Below, one piece after another: positions 1 to 8,567 of a stretch of DNA of 64,000 nt. Position numbers and translations under genes: made by a program. This stretch comes from an uncultured Candidatus Actinomarina sp. (GTDB lineage: Bacteria; Actinomycetota; Acidimicrobiia; Actinomarinales; Actinomarinaceae): positions 1 through 64,000 of the forward strand of contig CACIJJ010000003.1 in assembly GCA_902587025.1 (NCBI GenBank), in the 5' to 3' direction. The stretch's first letter is position 1, and each line of letters starts with the position of its first letter. The notes beneath the pieces are model-generated. The model searched no databases and was not told the origin of the DNA. It saw only the letters and a list, made by a program, of their open reading frames with translations.

Positions 1-539
1 AGTCCAGAGTCTAAATCAATTCCTAAGAATTTTAACTTTGCAGCTTTACGACCTAAGCCCGCTCCGCCTGTAATGAATTTTAGATTTGAAAAAAAATGTG
101 AACCAATAAATACAATCGCAAGAGTTACTAAGCCTAGGTTTAATCCTTTTAGTCTTGCTGATACTGGAGATATAATTATTCCAACTAAAGCTGCAATAAT
201 TCCTGATAAGGGAAGCCAAATGATCATATCTAGCTCAAATCCTATAACACTTGAAGTTGCAACACCACCTATAACAGCAGATGTATATGTTCCTATCCCG
301 ACAAAGACTCCGTGAGCAAGATTAATTTGACCAGCCATTCCTGATACAATATTTAATCCCCATGACGCAATTGCTATTAACAATGAGGTTGTTACCAGTA
401 ACATCCAATAGGGTGAAAAATAAAATGGAACGATAAGAGATAGTAAAATTAAAAGTATAAACCACACTTTTTGGGTTGATGTAGAAAATATTGCACTTTC
501 ACTCTTATAGTTTGTATAAAGGTCAGGTCTTTTTTTCAT
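1..539 (-). CDS. livM: LivM-type ABC importer permease (3' end outside window)
   Basis: Inner-membrane permease subunit of a LivFGHM (branched-chain amino acid / HAAT family) importer. The gene runs off the left edge, so only about 179 codons are visible, all open. A short charged N-terminus is followed by hydrophobic segments at about residues 26-42 and 45-63, then the family motif GMAGQINLAHG near residue 67. The ATG at 539 overlaps the TGA of livH in an ATGA junction, so it is translated with livH. The substrate-binding protein is not in view and may lie further left. The substrate is uncertain because an acyl-CoA synthetase shares the operon. Confidence 0.88.
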   Translation of the reverse strand, partial: MKKRPDLYTNYKSESAIFSTSTQKVWFILLILLSLIVPFYFSPYWMLLVTTSLLIAIASWGLNIVSGMAGQINLAHGVFVGIGTYTSAVIGGVATSSVIGFELDMIIWLPLSGIIAALVGIIISPVSARLKGLNLGLVTLAIVFIGSHFFSNLKFITGGAGLGRKAAKLKFLGIDLDSG

Positions 540-1456
540 ACACGCTCAACTTCTTCACGTCCAAAAAGACCATCTGGCCTAATAAGCAAAATAAAGAACA
601 TAATCAAATATGGGGCAATTAGAGAGAAGCCACTTCCTAACGGTATTCCTAGAAAATTTTCAATATTTATTTGATAGTAAGCAACGTAGCCCTGGGTAAG
701 CCCAATAATTAGGGATCCAACAACTGCTCCAGGAATAGAGTCAAGACCTCCAATTACTACCGCGGGTAAGGCTCTAAGTGCAGAGACAAAACTTGCTTGG
801 GTAAGGGTATTAAATCCTCCAGTAATAAAGAAACCAGCAAACCCTGCCAATATTCCAGCTATTAACCATACAAGACCGAAAATTCTTCCAACATTTATTC
901 CTTGTGCCAGTGCAGCTTCCTGATCGTATGAGGTTGCCATCATTGCTACACCATATTTTGATTTTTTAAAGAAAACAGTTAGTAATGAGATCATGATTAT
1001 TGCAGTAAATAATGCAGCTAATTCAAGATATTTTAGTGTTACACCATTTAGCTCTAAAGATCCAAAATTTCCAAAGCTTGGAAATGGGTCACCTAAATAT
1101 CTTGGATTTAAACCTATCCAATTATTGAGAATCGTTCTTAGAAGAATGTCAATACCAATTGTAAGAATAGCAACAGAAAATACTGGCTCCCCAACCATTG
1201 GACGTAAAAAGGTTCTCTCTACAATTAATCCGATTAAACCTGTAGCGATAATTCCTATAATAAATGCAAGCCAAAAAGGTACACCTCGGTCAACAGCGAG
1301 TGCACTAATTAACCCTGCTCCAACAACAACAAGTGCTGGATGTGCAAAACTTAAAACATCAGTTGCTTTGTAAACTAAGACCAAGCCAATTGCAACTAAT
1401 GAATATACAGAGCCCAGTGACAAGCCCTCAAATGTCGCTTGTAAAAAAATTGTCAT
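536..1456 (-). CDS. livH: LivH-type ABC importer permease
   Basis: Second membrane permease of the Liv-type importer, expected to pair with LivM. It has 306 residues, the usual LivH length, and is hydrophobic throughout with about eight membrane segments. The N-terminal block GLSLGSVYSLVAIGL followed by SFAHPALVVVGA is typical of LivH, as is the AVVIGGLDSIPGAVVGSLIIG region near residue 230-250. It overlaps the acyl-CoA synthetase upstream and livM downstream by 4 nt each, so the five genes form one coupled operon. Only the Liv/HAAT family assignment is firm; the transported compound cannot be read from the sequence. Confidence 0.92.
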   Translation of the reverse strand: MTIFLQATFEGLSLGSVYSLVAIGLVLVYKATDVLSFAHPALVVVGAGLISALAVDRGVPFWLAFIIGIIATGLIGLIVERTFLRPMVGEPVFSVAILTIGIDILLRTILNNWIGLNPRYLGDPFPSFGNFGSLELNGVTLKYLELAALFTAIIMISLLTVFFKKSKYGVAMMATSYDQEAALAQGINVGRIFGLVWLIAGILAGFAGFFITGGFNTLTQASFVSALRALPAVVIGGLDSIPGAVVGSLIIGLTQGYVAYYQINIENFLGIPLGSGFSLIAPYLIMFFILLIRPDGLFGREEVERV

Positions 1457-3297
1457 TTATACATATCTTCAATTAAGTCAGAAAATTTATCCATTATTAC
1501 ATTACGTTTTGCTTTTTGAGTTGCAGTAAGATCTCCATCTTCATGATCTAATTCTTTTGTCAACATTCGAAATTTTCTTATTGGTAACGAAGATGTATAT
1601 TCATTTGATTTTTTTATCTCTTCCCAAATCAGATTTTGAACTTCTTCATTCTCTGAAAGATTTCTATACGTAGTGTGCGCAATATTTTTTCTAAGTGCCC
1701 AGTTTGATACAATATCAAACTCAATACCGATTAAGGCAGATAGAAACTTTCTATCATCTCCAATAACAATTGCCTCTTTTATAAATGGGGAAGTTTTAAT
1801 GTTATTTTCTAATTCAGACGGGGATACATTCTTACCTCCGCTAGTAATTATGATGTCCTTTTTTCTATCAACAATTTTCAGGAACTCACCGTCGTACTCT
1901 CCTACATCTCCTGTATATAACCAACCATCATCAGTAAGAACTTCTTTAGTGGCTTCTTCGTTTTTATAATATCCAACAAATACACCGGGATGTCTGACCA
2001 TAATTTCACCATCATCAGCTAATTTAACCTCTACCCCAGGCTGTGGAACTCCGACTGTTCCAAGCTTTACCTTATCCGGAGTATTACCTGTGGCAACAGC
2101 TGAGTTCTCTGTCATTCCATAACCTTCATAGATGGGTACTCCAAGAGACATAAAAAATCTTAAGATCTCTGGTGCTATAGGAGCTGCTCCTGATACAGCA
2201 TTATCAACATTTAACAAACCTAATTTTTTTCTTAAAGATCGGAAGGCTAGCCCTTGTGCAATAAAATTTGTAACCTTTGCGATCAAATCATTCGAATTTT
2301 CCAGCCTTCTTTTAGCAGTTATATCTCCAAAAAAAGTAGCAACTGAAAAAAGTATTTTTTTAAGCCTTGAAGCATCTTTCATCCTAACTAATGTGCCTGC
2401 ATGCATTCGCTCTAAAATTCTTGGTACAGCTGGAAATATAGATGGCTGAATTTCTGCTAAGTCTCTTTGAACAGTGTCAATTGATTCAGCAAAATTTATA
2501 GTACCTATAGAGTTAATAGCTATGATTTCATCAACTAACCTTCCAAATACATGACACAGTGGAAGATAAGATAAGTATTCTGGATTACTAATATTTGGAG
2601 TAAATGATAAATCAGGAATTATAGATGCAGTCCATTCCATATTTCCATGAGAAAGCATTGATGCTTTTGGAGGACCAGTAGTTCCAGAAGTATAAATCAT
2701 GAGCGCTACATCTTCACTTTTTATTTCATCTATACAGAAATTTACAAAATCCTTGTTTTTTTCATACTCTTCTTTACCAATTTCAAGGAACTCATCCCAC
2801 CTCATTAATTTTTCACTATCGTAACGAAATAAACCCTTTTCTTCAAAATAAATTATTTTTGATAGGTTAGGAACTTCGTCAAGTACCTCCAAAGCTTTAT
2901 CTACTTGTTCTTGATCTTCTGCGAAGAGAATTTTTGATTCAGAGTGACTTAAAAGATACTGTACTTCTGCTGGTGGATTAGTTGGATAAAGTCCAACAGT
3001 AATTCCCCCAATAGCTTGTACACCTATGTCAGTAATTAACCATTCAGGTCTGTTTTCCGAATGGATTGCAACTTTTTCAGTTTTCTGAATACCAAAATAA
3101 TTTAAAGCACAACCAACATATTGAACTTCCATCCAAAATTCTTTATAAGACATCTCATTCCAGATACCATATCTTTTATCCCTAAAAGCAATTTGTTCGG
3201 GAAATCTATTTGCAATATCTCTTAATCTTCGAGATGGTGTCATACCACCATTAGTTTCTATTTCCTCAAATATTTCTTTCATTGTTTGCATAATCAT
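1453..3297 (-). CDS. Long-chain acyl-CoA synthetase (AMP-forming)
   Basis: Activates a carboxylic acid to its CoA thioester through an acyl-adenylate. The AMP-binding P-loop YTSGTTGPPK lies at residues 202-211, the adenylate motif YGMTENSA at 393-400, YTGD at 461-464 and the hinge/lysine region DRKKDIIITSGGKN at 477-490. At 614 residues it matches the FadD15-like bacterial long-chain family. It sits between livG and livH with 4-nt overlaps on both sides, so it is co-translated with the importer. Inference: the importer brings in a carboxylic acid that this enzyme activates. The fatty-acid preference is from family resemblance only; aromatic or branched acids are possible. Confidence 0.85.
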   Translation of the reverse strand: MIMQTMKEIFEEIETNGGMTPSRRLRDIANRFPEQIAFRDKRYGIWNEMSYKEFWMEVQYVGCALNYFGIQKTEKVAIHSENRPEWLITDIGVQAIGGITVGLYPTNPPAEVQYLLSHSESKILFAEDQEQVDKALEVLDEVPNLSKIIYFEEKGLFRYDSEKLMRWDEFLEIGKEEYEKNKDFVNFCIDEIKSEDVALMIYTSGTTGPPKASMLSHGNMEWTASIIPDLSFTPNISNPEYLSYLPLCHVFGRLVDEIIAINSIGTINFAESIDTVQRDLAEIQPSIFPAVPRILERMHAGTLVRMKDASRLKKILFSVATFFGDITAKRRLENSNDLIAKVTNFIAQGLAFRSLRKKLGLLNVDNAVSGAAPIAPEILRFFMSLGVPIYEGYGMTENSAVATGNTPDKVKLGTVGVPQPGVEVKLADDGEIMVRHPGVFVGYYKNEEATKEVLTDDGWLYTGDVGEYDGEFLKIVDRKKDIIITSGGKNVSPSELENNIKTSPFIKEAIVIGDDRKFLSALIGIEFDIVSNWALRKNIAHTTYRNLSENEEVQNLIWEEIKKSNEYTSSLPIRKFRMLTKELDHEDGDLTATQKAKRNVIMDKFSDLIEDMYK

Positions 3298-4058
3298 CCA
3301 ACTCCTAAATACGCATCTATTACTTTTTGATCTTTCGCAGCATCTCTCGGATCACCTTGAAATAATTTTTCACCAAAATCCATTGCCACTACCTCTGTGG
3401 CTATATCCATAACCATGTTCATGTCGTGGTCAATTAATATAACTGTGATTCCTAGTTCTTCGTGTATGTCTAAGATGAACCTTGCAATGTCTTCAGTTTC
3501 CTCATTATTCATTCCTGCTGCAGGTTCGTCTAACAAGAGCACTTTTGGCTCCATTGCAAGAGCTCGACCTAGTTCAATTCTTTTTTGAATACCATATGGA
3601 AGAGATAGTATATATGAATATCTGTATTCCTCAATTTCTAAAAAATCAATTACATCCTCAGATATTTTTCTCGCTTTTTCTTCCTCTATCCTTACTTTTT
3701 TTGAATAAATAAGACTTCGGATAGGTCCATAATTTACATGCTTATGAGCCCCAATTAAAATGTTGTCTAACGTTGTCATATTTTCAAAAAGTTCTATGTT
3801 CTGGAATGTTCTTGATACACCTAGGTTTGCTATTTCATCTGGGTTTAAATTTGCGCTATCTTCACCAAATATGTTTATATTGCCACTCGATGGCTTATAT
3901 ATTCCATTAATGCAATTGAGTATAGAAGTTTTACCAGCACCGTTCGGCCCAATAATCGCAAATAAAGAACCTTCATCAATGTCGAATGAAATTTCTTTAA
4001 GAGCTTGAACACCACCAAATTTTAAACTTACATTGTCAAAAGAAATAATTTTACTCAC
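3294..4058 (-). CDS. livG: LivG-type ABC importer ATPase
   Basis: Cytoplasmic ATPase subunit of the Liv-type importer. Walker A GPNGAGKTS lies at residues 37-45, a LivG-style signature (LPYGIQKR) at 153-160 and Walker B VLLLDEP at 173-179; the LivG-specific AAGMNNEE follows. I start it at the GTG at 4058, where GTGA overlaps the TGA of livF by 4 nt as at the other junctions here. A GTG at 4067 would add three residues. It overlaps the acyl-CoA synthetase start by 4 nt. Confidence 0.93.
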   Translation of the reverse strand: MSKIISFDNVSLKFGGVQALKEISFDIDEGSLFAIIGPNGAGKTSILNCINGIYKPSSGNINIFGEDSANLNPDEIANLGVSRTFQNIELFENMTTLDNILIGAHKHVNYGPIRSLIYSKKVRIEEEKARKISEDVIDFLEIEEYRYSYILSLPYGIQKRIELGRALAMEPKVLLLDEPAAGMNNEETEDIARFILDIHEELGITVILIDHDMNMVMDIATEVVAMDFGEKLFQGDPRDAAKDQKVIDAYLGVG

Positions 4059-4843
4059 GACAGCCACCTTTTTTTTCTTTTGTAATGTTTTACGTCTTTA
4101 AATGATTTTCGATCTGTACCTTCAGTGTTTAGGCCTAAGTAAAATTCTTGAACATCTTTATCTTTCATAAGTTTTTCACTTGGATTATCCATTACAACAT
4201 TCCCTGTTTCCATAATATATCCATGGGAAGAAATTTTAAGAGCCATATTTGCATTTTGTTCAACTAGTAAAACTGTTACACCTTGTGAGTTAATTTCTAC
4301 TATTAGTTCTGAAATTTGTTCTACTAATTTTGGAGCAAGTCCTAAACTCGGTTCATCCAACAGTAAGTATTTGGGATCTGACATCAAGGCTCTTCCTATC
4401 GCTAACATTTGTTGTTCACCACCAGACAAGTAGCCTGATATATTTTTTGCTCTTTTCTTTAATATTGGAAATAATTCAAAAACCCTTTCAGTATTTTCTG
4501 GTACGCTACCATCATTTGTAAATCCTCCAAGTCTTAAGTTTTCATTAACAGTGAGCTCTGAGAAAATCCTTCTTCCTTCTAATACTTGGGCAATTCCTAA
4601 ATTAACAATTTTTGATGGTTCAGCATTTGTAATATCTTGATCTTCTACAGTGATTTGTCCCTTTGTTATATCACCATTTTGAGTATCTAATAAACCAGTA
4701 ATCGCTCGTAAAGCTGTAGTTTTGCCAGAACCATTACTTCCAAGTAAGGAAACAATTTCCCCTTTTGGTATCTCAAAAGATATACCTCTAAGAACCAGAA
4801 TTACATCTTGATAAACAACTTCTAGATTTTTTACAGCTAACAC
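4055..4843 (-). CDS. livF: LivF-type ABC importer ATPase
   Basis: Second ATPase of the importer and first gene of the operon. Walker A GSNGSGKTT is at residues 35-43, the signature LSGGEQQ at 139-145 and Walker B LLLDEPS at 160-166, followed by LGLAP as in LivF. The start is GTG at 4843; an in-frame TAA lies directly upstream, so no longer start is possible. The C-terminus carries a basic tail (KHYKRKKRWLS) about 25 residues longer than usual LivF. It is divergent from htrA across a 99-base gap that must hold both promoters. Confidence 0.92.
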   Translation of the reverse strand: MLAVKNLEVVYQDVILVLRGISFEIPKGEIVSLLGSNGSGKTTALRAITGLLDTQNGDITKGQITVEDQDITNAEPSKIVNLGIAQVLEGRRIFSELTVNENLRLGGFTNDGSVPENTERVFELFPILKKRAKNISGYLSGGEQQMLAIGRALMSDPKYLLLDEPSLGLAPKLVEQISELIVEINSQGVTVLLVEQNANMALKISSHGYIMETGNVVMDNPSEKLMKDKDVQEFYLGLNTEGTDRKSFKDVKHYKRKKRWLS

Positions 4844-4942
4844 TTATCTAATTACTTTAACTTATAAATATAAATTTTACTAAAAAAACCAGTTGTGATT
4901 TTAAAAACAAGTACAACAGGGAGCTATTTAATATATATATGT

Positions 4943-6151
4943 ATGGGAGTTAACGAATTTCAACAACAGGAGCTTTTTGAAACAGAAAAATACATTTCTG
5001 ATTTAGTTGAAGAAAAAACAAAAAGGAAAACCTCTACATTAAATATTATTTTTTTATCATCTTTTTTTACAAGCACAATAGTTCTATCCTTCTTATTCTT
5101 TTTTGGAGTGTTTGATGAAGAAAAAATTGTTTTACCAGATCCTGTAACTATTACGGAAACAATTAAAGAAAAGGAATTGGTAATGCCGCGTGTTGATTCC
5201 ACTGAAGTTGTTTCTATAGCTGAAATTGCAACAAAAACGATTGTTCAACTACAAGTTGGGGAACGTAATCAAGATGATGAATTTATATCGATTGGTGGAG
5301 GCTCTGGTGTAGTAATTGATAAAAGAGGATTAATAATTACAAATCATCATGTTATAGAAGACGCAAGTGACGTTAGAGTAATTTTTGAAGATGGGCGAAT
5401 GTATGAAGCATCATTTGTTGGATCAGACAAACTTACAGATATAGGTGTAGTAAAAATTGAAAATGAGAATTTAACACCCATCAATTTCGGAAATAGTGAA
5501 GGAGTTTTTGTTGGGGATTTAGCCGTAGCTATCGGACATCCATTAACACTAGGAGCAGCTCCAACTGTTACCACCGGTGTCATATCAGCACTTGATAGAA
5601 GATTAGATGTTGGTAGTGAGGGTATGAATAATGCTGTTACTTTATTTGGACTTATCCAGACCGATGCTCCTATTACAAGAGGATCAAGCGGTGGTGCATT
5701 ATTAAATCAAAAGGGTGAACTTATTGGCATTACAACTGCAATTGCAACTGCAGATGTTGGAGCTGAAGGATTAGGTTTCGCTGTACCTATAAACCTTGCT
5801 CTAGGAATCGTTGAGGATATTCTTGATGACGGAAAAGTCCTTCACGCATTTTTAGGAATTCTTGGTGCTCAATACTTCGAAGTTGCAGATGATGGAGCAA
5901 GAATATTTTCAGGCGTCTTAATTGAAGAACTCTATGGGCCTGCAAATGATATTTATGCAATTGGTAAAGCAGGTGCATTACCTGGAGATGTCATCAAGAA
6001 AATTAATGATATAGATATTTCAACACTTGACCAATTAATTACTATTTTAAGAAACAAAAGAGCTGGGGATGCTATTACAGTTGAAATATTGAGAGGTGGA
6101 AATACTATAACTCTAGACTTCACTCTTGATTTAAGACCCTCTGATGTTTAA
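4943..6151 (+). CDS. Membrane-anchored HtrA/DegP-type serine protease with PDZ domain
   Basis: Envelope quality-control protease. From the ATG at 4943 (402 aa) it has a cytoplasmic tail, one membrane helix at about residues 33-56, a trypsin-like domain and a C-terminal PDZ domain (about 300-400). The catalytic triad is visible: His136 in TNHHV, Asp166 in TDIGV and Ser249 in RGSSGGAL. A longer reading from GTG at 4895 is open, but its extra 16 residues look unlike the family. A TATATA box ends about 5 nt before 4943, matching the leaderless promoters elsewhere in the window, so I prefer 4943. Its TAA overlaps the next ATG by 1 nt. Confidence 0.88.
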   Translation: MGVNEFQQQELFETEKYISDLVEEKTKRKTSTLNIIFLSSFFTSTIVLSFLFFFGVFDEEKIVLPDPVTITETIKEKELVMPRVDSTEVVSIAEIATKTIVQLQVGERNQDDEFISIGGGSGVVIDKRGLIITNHHVIEDASDVRVIFEDGRMYEASFVGSDKLTDIGVVKIENENLTPINFGNSEGVFVGDLAVAIGHPLTLGAAPTVTTGVISALDRRLDVGSEGMNNAVTLFGLIQTDAPITRGSSGGALLNQKGELIGITTAIATADVGAEGLGFAVPINLALGIVEDILDDGKVLHAFLGILGAQYFEVADDGARIFSGVLIEELYGPANDIYAIGKAGALPGDVIKKINDIDISTLDQLITILRNKRAGDAITVEILRGGNTITLDFTLDLRPSDV

Positions 6152-7203
6152 TGTCTGAGGATATTTTCTCCCAATTCTTTAATCTTTTTAATAATGAAGA
6201 ATCTGGTGTTAATTGGGAGCTAGCAAAGCAAATCAATAACCATATAACAAAGGATGAAGAACTCTTACCTTTAGAAATATCCAATAATGAGATAAATTTT
6301 GACCAAATTTTTAGGGTAATAGAGCTTAAGTCTGAAGAATTTTCAAACTACGAATCTTCTCCTAAACAAATAAGATTAATGTCACCTAAAGAATATGGAT
6401 TATGGTTCATTGAATCAATAAAGCATTTTGATTTTGAATCTATAGAATCTCCTGAATTATCTATGTTCGGAGGGATTGGTGGAAATAATATGAAATCATC
6501 TATCTTAGGAATGCAATTTGGAAATCTTGCCGGATTGTTAGGTAAATTTTCCTGGGGATTAAGTCAATTTGGTATCATTCTTCCAAGATCAGACACACTT
6601 GCTATAAATCATAAAATCTTTAATTCCAAAGTTAACAATTTTGAAGCAAACGAAAACGACTTAAGCCTTGCATACTTTACTGTTGAATACATGGCCTTAT
6701 GTCTAGGAAAATATTCACAGCCTTTTGAGAACATAATGAATACAATTTCAAAGAGCTCTGAGGATATGATTAATAAACTCAAAGACCTAAATCTTGATAT
6801 GGGCCCAGAAGCAATAAACAATCCCCAAGAAATGTTTTCAAATATTTCTGGAGTAGAGGGAATAGATCCAAATCAGATATTTGATAGCATTGCAGCTCCC
6901 CTTAGCTTTTACAGATCAGTTATAAAACAAAAATCAAAGGAACTGAATCTTTTACAGGACAACAGTATTTTTGATCTCTTAATGGATTTGTCATTTTCAA
7001 ATTACGAAAGCCCTACAAAAGACATCGAAACAAAAATTTCTGAATTAGATTTTTACTCTGACGGTTTCTTAGATTATCTAAAGGATTCTCAAGCTACATT
7101 TACATTGGATGATATTCTTGGTTCTACAGAATTGATTCCAACTTTAGATGAATTGCATGATCCTATTTCATGGGCAGCCCGTACATCTTTACCTCCTATA
7201 TAA
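6151..7203 (+). CDS. Zincin_2/DUF2342-like protein with the metal-binding motif lost
   Basis: A 350-residue soluble protein translationally linked to htrA (TAATG junction). The central block (FGGIGGN at about 106, MQFGNLAGLLGKFSWGLSQF at 121-140, then ILPRSD and NEND-LSL) resembles the actinobacterial DUF2342 family (zinc-dependent metalloprotease / F420-biosynthesis-associated). In that family an HExxH zinc motif follows the Asp-Leu-x-Leu segment. Here the corresponding residues 178-182 read VEYMA: the Glu remains and both His are gone. No other HExxH exists in the protein. If the family call is right it is a pseudo-enzyme, perhaps a scaffold for the HtrA protease. The family assignment is by eye and moderately secure. 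Confidence 0.6.
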   Translation: MSEDIFSQFFNLFNNEESGVNWELAKQINNHITKDEELLPLEISNNEINFDQIFRVIELKSEEFSNYESSPKQIRLMSPKEYGLWFIESIKHFDFESIESPELSMFGGIGGNNMKSSILGMQFGNLAGLLGKFSWGLSQFGIILPRSDTLAINHKIFNSKVNNFEANENDLSLAYFTVEYMALCLGKYSQPFENIMNTISKSSEDMINKLKDLNLDMGPEAINNPQEMFSNISGVEGIDPNQIFDSIAAPLSFYRSVIKQKSKELNLLQDNSIFDLLMDLSFSNYESPTKDIETKISELDFYSDGFLDYLKDSQATFTLDDILGSTELIPTLDELHDPISWAARTSLPPI

Positions 7204-7242
7204 TCATTACTGTTAAAGTGAAAAGCAAAAGGAGAAAACAAA

Positions 7243-7701
7243 ATGAGCTTAAACATAGGTGATAAAATTCCAGATTTTTCATTAGTAAATTATGACAAAG
7301 AGACTTTCAAGTCAGAAGATTTTCTTGCAAGAAAAACTATGTTTGTCTTCATGCCATTTCCTTTTAGTTCTGTATGTGATGGAGAAATATGCGAACTTAG
7401 AGACAATATGGATGCATTTAAATCTGCTGAGACTGATACAGTAATGATTACTGTTGCTGCAGGCCCAACTAACAGAGCTTGGGCAAACCACTACAATATT
7501 GAATTCCCAATTTTGGCAGACTTTTGGCCTCATGGGGAAGTATCGAAACAATTTGGATGTTTTCATGATGGAGTTGGAATCTCTTTAAGGTATACCTACA
7601 TCACTAATGAAGAGAATGTAATAACTGAGATTATAAAAAGTGATGAAATTGGAGTGGAAAGAGACTTCGAAGCTTATAAAGAAAAATTTAGTATTTCTTA
7701 A
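7243..7701 (+). CDS. ahpE: AhpE-type one-Cys peroxiredoxin
   Basis: Thiol peroxidase reducing H2O2, organic peroxides or peroxynitrite in the cytosol. The peroxidatic Cys45 lies in PFPFSSVC, a variant of the PxxxTxxC motif with Ser42 in place of Thr. Cys50 follows in GEICELRD, and the DFWPHG motif near residue 103 is characteristic of mycobacterial AhpE. Its 152 residues match that family. A good ribosome-binding site (AAAGGAG) lies about 8 nt upstream of the ATG. The stop codon overlaps the stop of convergent whiB by 4 nt. AhpE is expected to be re-reduced by mycothiol/mycoredoxin or thioredoxin. Confidence 0.9.
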   Translation: MSLNIGDKIPDFSLVNYDKETFKSEDFLARKTMFVFMPFPFSSVCDGEICELRDNMDAFKSAETDTVMITVAAGPTNRAWANHYNIEFPILADFWPHGEVSKQFGCFHDGVGISLRYTYITNEENVITEIIKSDEIGVERDFEAYKEKFSIS

Positions 7702-7979
7702 CCAACGTCCCTAATGTCTGTGTCATGAATTCTCTGACGTTTGATTCTTCTTCTTTCTCGTTCAGAAAGTCCGCCCCAGATTCCAAATTTTTCTGAGTTT
7801 TCAATAGCAAACTCCAAACAGTCTTCTTGCACAGTACAGGCTCTACAAATTGATTTAGCTTTTCTAGTTGAAGCACCTCTTTCAGGAAAAAATATATCTG
7901 CATCGGCTCCTTTACAGTTTGCTTCTTCCGTCCAGGAGGGCATTCCACCTATGAGTTCCTCTATTATTGAATTTTCCAC
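7698..7979 (-). CDS. WhiB-family iron-sulfur transcription factor
   Basis: Actinobacteria-specific regulator that binds a [4Fe-4S] cluster through four cysteines, here Cys22, Cys45, Cys48 and Cys54 (C-x22-C-x2-C-x5-C). The GIWGG turn follows at about residue 66 and a basic C-terminus (ERERRRIKRQR) should contact DNA. It has 93 residues from the GTG at 7979, preceded by AAAGGGG about 5 nt upstream; Met13 is a weaker alternative. It converges on ahpE and is divergent from the sdh operon, so it may respond to redox state or control its neighbours. Which WhiB subgroup it belongs to cannot be decided by eye (WhiB1/2-like most likely). Confidence 0.92.
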   Translation of the reverse strand: MENSIIEELIGGMPSWTEEANCKGADADIFFPERGASTRKAKSICRACTVQEDCLEFAIENSEKFGIWGGLSERERRRIKRQRIHDTDIRDVG

Positions 7980-8093
7980 ATCACCCCTTTAACTATTGAA
8001 AAACTAAATCACATATGTGTAATTTATTATTGATATATCGTTATGTCAAGGGGCTAATCTTCTAATTCATTAACAGTAATATACCTTTTGTAG

Positions 8094-8099
8094 GATAAT
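8094..8099 (+). promoter_or_regulatory. -10 box of sdhCDAB promoter (leaderless)
   Basis: GATAAT followed by exactly 6 nt and then the sdhC ATG, so transcription should start at or next to the A of the start codon. There is no Shine-Dalgarno sequence in between. The same spacing occurs before plsC, csaA, fur and cbiQ. Confidence 0.5.
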
Positions 8100-8105
8100 T
8101 AATTA

Positions 8106-8567
8106 ATGGCATATCAACGAATTGTTTCTACAGGTTCGATTTATAAAGGGAAGACTGGAATGTGGCTCTATATATTTCATAGAGTTACTGGTGTTGGTCT
8201 TTTTGGATATCTTCTCTTACACATAATATCGACAGCATTGATTCTTCTTGGACCAGAAATTTATGAAGGTGCTGAAGCAATTTACAAAAACTTTTACTTT
8301 AGAGTTGCAGAAATTGGACTTATGGCTGCAGTCCTTGGTCATGCTATAAATGGATTACGAATAATTGCCGTAGATTTATGGGCTAAAGGTTCTGATTATC
8401 AAAAACAACTAAATTTTGCATCATTGTTTGTATTTTTGGTAATTTTTGTACCAACTACTTACAAAATGACTACTTCATACTTTGACTTATGTCTTGAAAA
8501 AAGCTCAGAGGGTACCACCATAGTGGATTGTATGATTAGGCCGATACCAGATTGGAAGACAAAATAA
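8106..8567 (+). CDS. sdhC: Succinate dehydrogenase cytochrome b subunit SdhC
   Basis: Membrane anchor that carries quinone and heme b for respiratory complex II. Three membrane helices lie at about residues 22-47, 66-90 and 103-121. The N-terminal motif FHRVTGVGLFGYLLLH is typical of SdhC, and the probable heme ligand is His79 in LGHAINGLRI. At 153 residues it is slightly longer than the family average, with a hydrophilic C-terminal tail. First gene of sdhCDAB; its TAA overlaps the sdhD ATG by 1 nt. Confidence 0.92.
   Translation: MAYQRIVSTGSIYKGKTGMWLYIFHRVTGVGLFGYLLLHIISTALILLGPEIYEGAEAIYKNFYFRVAEIGLMAAVLGHAINGLRIIAVDLWAKGSDYQKQLNFASLFVFLVIFVPTTYKMTTSYFDLCLEKSSEGTTIVDCMIRPIPDWKTK

Noticed and set aside
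73-315. Plus-strand 80-residue frame at the left edge
   Set aside because: It is the antisense shadow of livM, whose minus-strand frame is open with clear family motifs.
993-1373. Plus-strand 126-residue frame inside livH
   Set aside because: Antisense to a well-conserved membrane permease; no family resemblance.
7688-7948. Minus-strand 86-residue frame next to whiB
   Set aside because: Overlaps whiB in another frame; whiB has all four cysteine ligands and the GIWGG motif.
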